NCBI GenBank assembly: GCA_018820005.1 | Contig: JAHJOS010000393.1 | Coordinates: 1-13,906 of the forward strand | Source: Alphaproteobacteria bacterium | GTDB taxonomy: Bacteria; Pseudomonadota; Alphaproteobacteria; Rhizobiales; Devosiaceae | Length of the DNA stretch: 13,906 bases | Direction: 5' to 3' | In this document: in pieces, positions 7,546-13,906 of the stretch | Layout of the letters: each line of letters opens with the position of its first letter | Numbering within the stretch: position 1 is the first letter of the stretch | Translations under genes and position numbers: made by a program | Notes under the pieces: model-generated | Told to the model about the DNA's origin: nothing | The model's database searches: none | The model's input: only the letters and a program-made list of their open reading frames with translations

Positions 7546-7553
7546 CTAATATC

Positions 7554-9482
7554 ATGGTACTGCCAATTATTACCGCCGCTGCGGTCTTCGCCTTGCTGAG
7601 CCTGCCGGGGTGGATACTTGCCGGAGATCGCGTGCGGCCGCTGTGGGTGCATGTGGCGGCGGGATTTTGCAGCCAGTTTGCCATTATCATCGCGATGGCC
7701 TCCATCGCGCTGGTGGTGCCGGGGCAGGTGGACGTGAGGGTCACGCTGCTGCTGGCTGCGGCGCTGTCGGGCCTGGCCTTTTGGTGGCGTCGAGGATCGG
7801 TGTGGTATTGGCCAAGCCGGCCCGATGGCTGGATTTTCCTGGTCCCCTTGGTGGCCAGCATCGCCGCAGCGCTGATCACGGCCTCGGCGATTGGCTCGGG
7901 TGCGGATGGGCTGCAGGTGCACGCCTGGTTCAACGCAGACGGCTTCAAGCATCTGGGACATGTGCAGTCGCTGGCTGTGCTGGGGCTGCCGGCAGAGGAT
8001 ATTTTCGAGGCGGGTGCGCCGCTGTCCTATTACTGGTTCTTCTACGTGATCCCGGCGATCGGCGTGGCGTTGCATGGCGATGCTGCCATGGGGCTGATTG
8101 CCAGCGGGCTGGTGCAGACAGTGTTTTTCTGGGTGCTGGTGCAGGGCCTGCTGCGGATGGCGGGCGCCAATGCGCGCTGGTCTGCCATTATTGCACTGCT
8201 GGCGTGGCTATCGCCAACACCCGATGGTGTATTGGGGCTGGCAAGTGCGGGATGGGATATCTCGTTGGCTGCCCGTGAGATCAATATCGAGGGGATCGGC
8301 GGCGCGCTGCTGAATGCGTTTCCGCTGTTTCGGGTGTCTCTCTATGTGCCGCAACATCAGTTCATGCTGGTTGGCCTGATGAGTTGGGCAGTGCTGTCGA
8401 TAACGACCCAAACGCGTTCGCTGCGCTGGCTGGCGGTAGTGCCCCTGGTGTGCGCGGGCGCCGTATCAACCTTGCTGGGCGTGTCGTGCCTGGCGGTGTT
8501 TGCCATGACTCGGCTGGTGGATCGCGAGCAGGGCCTTGGGCGACGGCTTGCCGGGATTGGCGTTGTCGGGGGGCTGGCGCTGGCTGTGCCGCTGGTGTTC
8601 GGCATTGTCGATGCTGCCGGCGGCAGCGGGTTGGACAGCCCCATTTTTGCCGGCGAACCGGTGATGAAACCGGTGGCCGAGAGGCTGGCACTGGCCGTTG
8701 CCGGCCTGATCCTGGCCTATGGCGTCTATCTGGTGGGCATGTTCGGCCTGGTGCGCGGGTTTGGCCGGCGCGACCTTGAGGTTGAAGCGCGGCGTACCCT
8801 GATTTTTGCGGCCGCCATGGTGGGGGTGGGTATTGCGATAATGCTGGCATCGACGCTGCTGGATAACACTAGGCTGGCGCTCGAGATCCAGCTGCGGACG
8901 AGCCTGTTGCCCTATCTGGGGCTCAGCATTGGTGCCGTCTGGTTGCTTTCTGGTGCAGCCAAGGGTCGCCAGAGGCTGGCCGAACCATGGGGAGCGGTGA
9001 TGGTGCCCATGCTGGTCCTGGGCATGGTCACACCCGCGCTCGACTGGGCCTGGCACGGGGTTTCGTCGGCGCGCTGGGTGGTCCAGGTGCCTCCCGACGA
9101 TCTGGCCGTTCTTGATGCGCTGCGCCGGCAATCGGGCACCCAGATCATCGTGCTGCAATATCCCGAACTCCCCTTCGTTTCAGCAGGACGCGGTATATGG
9201 GCGCCGCTGTTTGCGGCGCGCATGGTCTTTGCCTCGCACCGGTCAACCCATTGGGGGGAGCAGGTCGAAAAAATGCAGCAGACGCTGCTGTTTTTTGAGG
9301 GCAAGGGTCCCTTGCCCGACGGGCAATATGATGTGGTCTATCTCAGCCGCACGCTGCATCCGCAAAGCTATGATCTGCTGATGGCCAAAATGGCGGATTC
9401 GCCAGGCTGGTCAAAGGGGCCGTGCCAGCCCGATGCCTGCCTGTGGCTGACCGATCAGGATGTCAGCCGCAGCGCGCGTTGA
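7554..9482 (+). CDS. Large polytopic membrane protein, GT-C-type glycosyltransferase candidate
   Basis: I do not recognise this 642-residue protein by name. It has roughly 12-14 hydrophobic helices up to residue about 497, then a soluble C-terminal domain (about 510-635) with a Rossmann-like start (VLDALRRQSGTQIIVLQYPELP). This many-helix body plus soluble tail is the architecture of GT-C transferases, which use polyprenyl-phosphate sugars on the periplasmic side. A conspicuous polar loop holds NADGFKHLGHV (127-137, with Asp129) and APLSYYWFFYV (155-165). It recalls the acidic/His loop and the YYW/F segment seen in DUF2298-like GT-C proteins, but the resemblance is my impression only. The ATG at 7554 has only a distant GGGGA (7537-7541). 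The 3' end overlaps the opposite-strand YbhN-like gene by 28 bp. Alternatives are an O-antigen-type polymerase or an uncharacterised envelope protein. Neighbours on both sides support a glycan role. Confidence 0.6.
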   Translation: MVLPIITAAAVFALLSLPGWILAGDRVRPLWVHVAAGFCSQFAIIIAMASIALVVPGQVDVRVTLLLAAALSGLAFWWRRGSVWYWPSRPDGWIFLVPLVASIAAALITASAIGSGADGLQVHAWFNADGFKHLGHVQSLAVLGLPAEDIFEAGAPLSYYWFFYVIPAIGVALHGDAAMGLIASGLVQTVFFWVLVQGLLRMAGANARWSAIIALLAWLSPTPDGVLGLASAGWDISLAAREINIEGIGGALLNAFPLFRVSLYVPQHQFMLVGLMSWAVLSITTQTRSLRWLAVVPLVCAGAVSTLLGVSCLAVFAMTRLVDREQGLGRRLAGIGVVGGLALAVPLVFGIVDAAGGSGLDSPIFAGEPVMKPVAERLALAVAGLILAYGVYLVGMFGLVRGFGRRDLEVEARRTLIFAAAMVGVGIAIMLASTLLDNTRLALEIQLRTSLLPYLGLSIGAVWLLSGAAKGRQRLAEPWGAVMVPMLVLGMVTPALDWAWHGVSSARWVVQVPPDDLAVLDALRRQSGTQIIVLQYPELPFVSAGRGIWAPLFAARMVFASHRSTHWGEQVEKMQQTLLFFEGKGPLPDGQYDVVYLSRTLHPQSYDLLMAKMADSPGWSKGPCQPDACLWLTDQDVSRSAR

Positions 9483-10369
9483 CAGGCGCCACCAACCACG
9501 AAGATCACGATATCGCCCAATAGGGACACCAGCCGCATCGAGGCCATGACCAGCAGCGCCGCCGGGACCCCGACAAGGCCTGAGAGCAGCGCGACGCCGG
9601 TCGCCTCCCGCACCCCGATGCCCCCGGGCGCCAGCGGCATGATGAAGCCGACCAGCCAAGCCAGAAGGAAAAGCCCGCCAACAGTCGGTAGCAATGGGGC
9701 CGCGATGCCATAACTGGCGCCGCATAGCGCTGCCAGGGTGGCAAGCCCCGCGAAAAAGGCCAGCTGATAGACCGCGCTGATGATGACGGGCCGAACCGGC
9801 AGGCGGCGGAAGACGACGATGAGGACGATACAAGCGACGACCAGTGCCAGCGCCAGAACGGGCCAGTATGCGCCCAGACCCGCCGCACTGCCCGTGGCGC
9901 CAAGCACGACCATGGCAATGGTGAGCGCGGCCACGACATGCAGGGCAATTTCGAGCAGGGAGGCATGGGCCATCAAGGCGGCCTCCCAGCCCAGACGCCG
10001 GCCCAGCAGCTGCCGTGACCCATATTGCAGGATCGACCCGGGAATGTACTTTGGCAGCACCGAGGTTCCGTAGACGGCCAGGGCCTGGCGCAGGCTGGAG
10101 GCGGGGGCGGCGGCGCGTGACCAGGCCCGCGCCAGCAGCATGAGCAGCAGGCCATAGAGCGCCCCGCTCAAGGCGATCACGGCGACGGCGCCGGCATCAA
10201 TGGCTGCCAGAACGCTTGACGAGCCGGCCGACAGCAGGGCGCGCACCAGAAATGCCAGGGACAGGCCGAGCAGCAGCACGCCGCCGATACGCCGCAAATT
10301 GCGGTTGCGCCAGCCAGCCGCGACGGCCTGCGCAATGGCGGCGCGGGACGATGACATGGCCAGCTTCAT
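9455..10369 (-). CDS. YbhN/AglD-like (UPF0104, LPG-synthase TM-type) membrane protein
   Basis: The 304-residue product has about eight hydrophobic helices. It carries two motifs that mark this family: KYIPGSILQYGSR (107-119) and MPLAPGGIGVREA (244-256, with the PGGIG/RE core). Members include the membrane domain of lysylphosphatidylglycerol synthase MprF, E. coli YbhN and archaeal AglD. They are often found beside polyprenyl-sugar enzymes and are suspected lipid flippases or helpers in lipid-linked glycan transfer. The soluble lysyl-transfer domain of MprF is absent, so it is not an MprF. The ATG overlaps the stop of the methyltransferase gene (ATGA), so the two are translationally coupled. 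Its 3' end runs 28 bp into the end of the GT-C candidate on the opposite strand. The family call is good; the function is unknown. Confidence 0.8.
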   Translation of the reverse strand: MKLAMSSSRAAIAQAVAAGWRNRNLRRIGGVLLLGLSLAFLVRALLSAGSSSVLAAIDAGAVAVIALSGALYGLLLMLLARAWSRAAAPASSLRQALAVYGTSVLPKYIPGSILQYGSRQLLGRRLGWEAALMAHASLLEIALHVVAALTIAMVVLGATGSAAGLGAYWPVLALALVVACIVLIVVFRRLPVRPVIISAVYQLAFFAGLATLAALCGASYGIAAPLLPTVGGLFLLAWLVGFIMPLAPGGIGVREATGVALLSGLVGVPAALLVMASMRLVSLLGDIVIFVVGGACQRALRLTS

Positions 10370-11055
10370 GCCCTGGATCTTGCCCCGTTAGGCGGCCAGG
10401 GGCCGTTGGTCAGGATGCTCGTATGATCGGGATAGGGGACGCAGTAGGACAGGCCATGGTAATGCGTCTCAGCCAGCCCGCAGGTGGTGATGGCGGATCG
10501 GTAGCGTTCGCGGCCACTGTCGTCAAAGACGATGATGCCGCCCAGCTTGAGGTGCGGTATCGCAGTAGCCAGACAGGCTGTGCGCAGGCGGCCATCGACG
10601 ACAATCAGATCATAGTCCCCGGTGCCTTCAATGGCGCGGACATAGGGCTGGTCTGCCGGCGCGCCGGCGGAGTCATAGCTGGCGACATGCAGGCTGACAT
10701 TGGGCAGAGGCTGGGTCGCGCGTGAGAGCTTGTTGGCCCAGGCCGCGTCGTGTTCAACACTGGTGACGCTGGCGGCCCGGCGCGCCAGCCAGAGTGTGCT
10801 GGCACCACTGCCATATTCGAACACCCTGGCGTTTCCGGTGCGCTGCAGAAATGCGGCGACATCGGTGGTCGCGGCGACGTTCCACCAGGGAATATCGAGC
10901 CCGATCATGCGATCAAGATGGTAGATGGCGCCAAGGCTGGCAAACCAGCGGCGCGCGAGGCTGCGGTGGGGTGCGCCGGGTGAATAGGCCGAATGGCCAT
11001 TGGGAAAAAGGGACGGTGCCGCCTGCGCGACACGCACATAGGCCTGCTTGAGCAT
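10366..11055 (-). CDS. Class I SAM-dependent methyltransferase-like protein
   Basis: The 229-residue product has the Rossmann methyltransferase order: motif I VFEYGSGAST (78-87), acidic ribose-binding E101 in SVEHD, the strand YDLIVVDGR (148-156) and GGIIVFDDS (172-180). VVDG and VFDD recall the Methyltransf_24 group, which often modifies sugars or surface glycans. There is no signal peptide. The ATG at 11055 was chosen because GGGGGGAA lies just upstream. The frame stays open for 107 further codons 5', but those residues are Arg/Pro/Ser-rich and run through a repeat array and into the permease gene, so they are not coding. It is coupled by ATGA overlap to the YbhN-like gene, which suggests a role in the same envelope pathway. 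The substrate is unknown. Confidence 0.75.
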   Translation of the reverse strand: MLKQAYVRVAQAAPSLFPNGHSAYSPGAPHRSLARRWFASLGAIYHLDRMIGLDIPWWNVAATTDVAAFLQRTGNARVFEYGSGASTLWLARRAASVTSVEHDAAWANKLSRATQPLPNVSLHVASYDSAGAPADQPYVRAIEGTGDYDLIVVDGRLRTACLATAIPHLKLGGIIVFDDSGRERYRSAITTCGLAETHYHGLSYCVPYPDHTSILTNGPWPPNGARSRA

Positions 11056-11065
11056 ATCTGTTCCC

Positions 11066-11121
11066 CCCAATACCCGGAGCCCCGATACTCGGGCAACGTC
11101 GACCCGATATTCGGGCAACGT
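11066..11121 (-). promoter_or_regulatory. Repeated palindromic operator-like array ahead of the methyltransferase gene
   Basis: Two 19-bp direct repeats that differ at one base (11081-11099 and 11103-11121, CCCGATAYTCGGGCAACGT) are spaced 22 bp apart. Each contains an inverted repeat CCCGA-N3-TCGGG. A third, degenerate copy, CCCAATACCCGGA (11066-11078, three mismatches), overlaps the G-rich ribosome binding site of the methyltransferase gene. Phased, dyad-symmetric copies in the leader suggest cooperative binding by a dimeric repressor. The regulator is not in this window as far as I can tell. Confidence 0.55.
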
Positions 11122-11188
11122 GGTTAAGACGGTGCCAACAAGGGGGCAGATGGCAGCAAACAACAGGCGCGGGGGACCGCCTCGTTGA

Positions 11189-12223
11189 TCAGGGCCTGTC
11201 TGGCGTGCTGCCGACAATGGGCGGGGATGATGTCGCTGTGTCGGCCGGCGGCCTGGGTTCCATGGCCCGCAAGGCCCGTCGCGCGGCGCGGTAGCGGTTG
11301 AACTGCTGGTCGGCCAGCACGCCCGCCAGGATGACCGCGCCCATGACGGCGAAATTGAGCGAGGAGGGGATGCCAAGCAGGTTCACCAGGTTCTGCAGCT
11401 CCTGCAACAGCACGACGCCCAGGATCACGCCAATGATCGAGCCTTCCCCGCCGCGCAGCGAGAAGCCGCCGAGAACGGCAGCCGCGATGGCGTAGAGTTC
11501 GTAGAAATTGCCGTGCGAGGACGGCTGTACCGAGCGGGTGAACATGGCGAAGTAAATCGCGGCAATGGCGCTCAGCACGGCGCAGATGACATAGGCCAGG
11601 GTGATGACAAGGCCGGTGCGAATGCCCGAATAGCGGGCAGCCTCCTCGTTCTTGCCGACGGCATATAGGTGGCGCCCGAACACGGAGCGATGCAGCACCA
11701 CCCAGCAAATGGCGCCAACCAGCACCATGGCGAAGAAAGAATGGGGCACGCCAAAGGAGCGACCGATGGTCAGCCATTCAAGATCGGGATAGCTGGCGCC
11801 GAAGGGAAAGCCAGCGGTGGCTTCTGCCGTATAGCCGCGCGCGACGCCCCGATAGATGAGCAGGCCGCACAGGGTCACCACGAAGGGCTGCATCTTCAGC
11901 CGGGTGATCAACAGCCCATGGGCCAGACCCATCAGCGTGCCGATGGCGATGGTGATGAGCACCGCCAGTGGCCAGGGCACGCCCAGGCGGCCCACCATAT
12001 CGACAAAAAGCACCCCGAGCAGGGCGATCATGGAGCCCACCGACAGATCGATGCCACCGGTCATGATCACGAAGCCCTGGCCGATGGCGAACAGGCCGAA
12101 CAGGCCGATCAGATTGGCGGTATTGCCCAGGTTGATGGGCGAGAGGAACAGCGGGTTGCGCAGATAGACGACAGCCCCCACGATGACGATCAGGACGGCT
12201 AGTCCCATGTCTTTTTTCTGCAT
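11189..12223 (-). CDS. Sugar ABC transporter permease, RbsC-like (CUT2 family)
   Basis: This is the membrane subunit of a carbohydrate importer. The 344-residue product has eight to ten hydrophobic helices and BPD_transp_2 signatures: GGIDLSVGSM (about 56-65), FVVTLCGLLIYRG, AVGKNEEAARYSGI (the cytoplasmic EAA-like loop) and LYAIAAAVLGGFSLRGGEGS. The start at 12223 follows the ATPase stop by 8 nt, in one operon with it. The family usually ends near residue 320; here a Pro/Thr-rich tail (PRPPADTATSSPP) extends past the last helix, which is unusual but probably harmless. The substrate cannot be assigned. The gene is last in the operon before the start of the envelope-glycan block. Confidence 0.92.
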   Translation of the reverse strand: MQKKDMGLAVLIVIVGAVVYLRNPLFLSPINLGNTANLIGLFGLFAIGQGFVIMTGGIDLSVGSMIALLGVLFVDMVGRLGVPWPLAVLITIAIGTLMGLAHGLLITRLKMQPFVVTLCGLLIYRGVARGYTAEATAGFPFGASYPDLEWLTIGRSFGVPHSFFAMVLVGAICWVVLHRSVFGRHLYAVGKNEEAARYSGIRTGLVITLAYVICAVLSAIAAIYFAMFTRSVQPSSHGNFYELYAIAAAVLGGFSLRGGEGSIIGVILGVVLLQELQNLVNLLGIPSSLNFAVMGAVILAGVLADQQFNRYRAARRALRAMEPRPPADTATSSPPIVGSTPDRP

Positions 12224-12231
12224 GGTTTTTC

Positions 12232-13746
<1,515 letters not shown>

Positions 13747-13778
13747 AGTGGGCACCTGACGTCGCAAGCTAAAGAGTT

Positions 13779-13808
13779 CCGCACCGGGATGATGAAACCC
13801 CGGTGCGG
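13779..13808 (-). other. Intercistronic stem-loop between the binding-protein and ATPase genes
   Basis: A perfect 10-bp stem (CCGCACCGGG at 13779-13788 with CCCGGTGCGG at 13799-13808) closes a 10-base loop, 18 nt after the stop of the binding-protein gene. There is no T-run on the minus strand after it. In ABC transporter operons such hairpins protect the binding-protein mRNA or lower expression of the downstream genes, which are needed in smaller amounts. That role is inferred. Confidence 0.6.
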
Positions 13809-13826
13809 TGGGCTCGGCGGGGAGAA

Positions 13827-13906
13827 TCAGCCGCCGATACGCGCCTTGAGTTCAGCCGCGAAGGCATCGACATTGGCTGCATCGATCACCTTGGTGGGCA
13901 CGATGA
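13827..13906 (-). CDS. C-terminal end of a periplasmic sugar-binding protein (truncated by window edge)
   Basis: An open minus-strand frame runs from the window edge to TGA (13829-13827). It encodes IVPTKVIDAANVDAFAAELK and a short ARIGG tail. The segment PTKVIDAANV resembles the C-terminal strand and helix of RbsB/Peripla_BP_4-type binding proteins (the PTKVID/VTxEN region), and the position just upstream of the RbsA-like ATPase fits the usual binding protein-ATPase-permease order. Only 25 full codons are visible, so its ligand cannot be judged. Confidence 0.75.
   Translation of the reverse strand, partial: IVPTKVIDAANVDAFAAELKARIGG

Noticed and set aside
11165..11182. Short inverted repeat AGGCG/CGCCT as the terminator of the ABC operon
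   Set aside because: A five-base stem with an eight-base loop and no clear T-run is within chance for GC-rich DNA.

Overview
The window looks like chromosomal DNA of an alphaproteobacterium of the order Hyphomicrobiales, perhaps Devosia-like. The reasons are high GC with strong third-position bias, an Omp25/Omp31-type outer-membrane protein, a candidate CtrA box (TTAA-N7-TTAA) upstream of it, and RbsABC-type sugar transport genes. The assignment is inference; there is no rRNA or taxonomic marker. I see no tRNA, rRNA, CRISPR array, insertion sequence or integrase, and no gap between genes exceeds about 215 bp.

Left part (1-4000). The 3' end of glmM (phosphoglucosamine mutase, cell-wall precursor synthesis) is followed by an imperfect hairpin. 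Next come a secreted beta-barrel protein with a strong ribosome binding site and a textbook rho-independent terminator, and a lone D-erythronate dehydrogenase (denD). denD meets, tail to tail with a 4-bp overlap, a membrane-bound EAL-domain cyclic-di-GMP phosphodiesterase on the minus strand.

Middle part (4100-6430). A minus-strand pair with ATGA overlap encodes a VWA-like protein with MIDAS residues and a membrane-anchored J-domain protein. It diverges from a plus-strand lipoprotein of the YafK/DpaA type of L,D-transpeptidase-fold proteins.

Envelope-glycan block (6448-11121). Four genes fit one theme. They are a DPM1/ArnC-like GT2 that would charge polyprenyl phosphate with a sugar, a 642-residue polytopic protein that looks like a GT-C-type transferase, a YbhN/AglD-like (UPF0104) membrane protein, and a SAM methyltransferase translationally coupled to it. 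A 15-codon leader ORF with a perfect Shine-Dalgarno sits just ahead of the GT-C candidate. An array of palindromic 13-mers, two of them inside 19-bp direct repeats, lies just ahead of the methyltransferase. This block is the best candidate here for an undescribed system.

Right part (11189-13906). A minus-strand CUT2 (ribose-type) ABC transporter operon reads in the order substrate-binding protein (only its C-terminus is present), tandem ATPase, permease. A 10-bp intercistronic stem-loop separates the binding-protein gene from the ATPase gene. The sugar transported cannot be read from these sequences.
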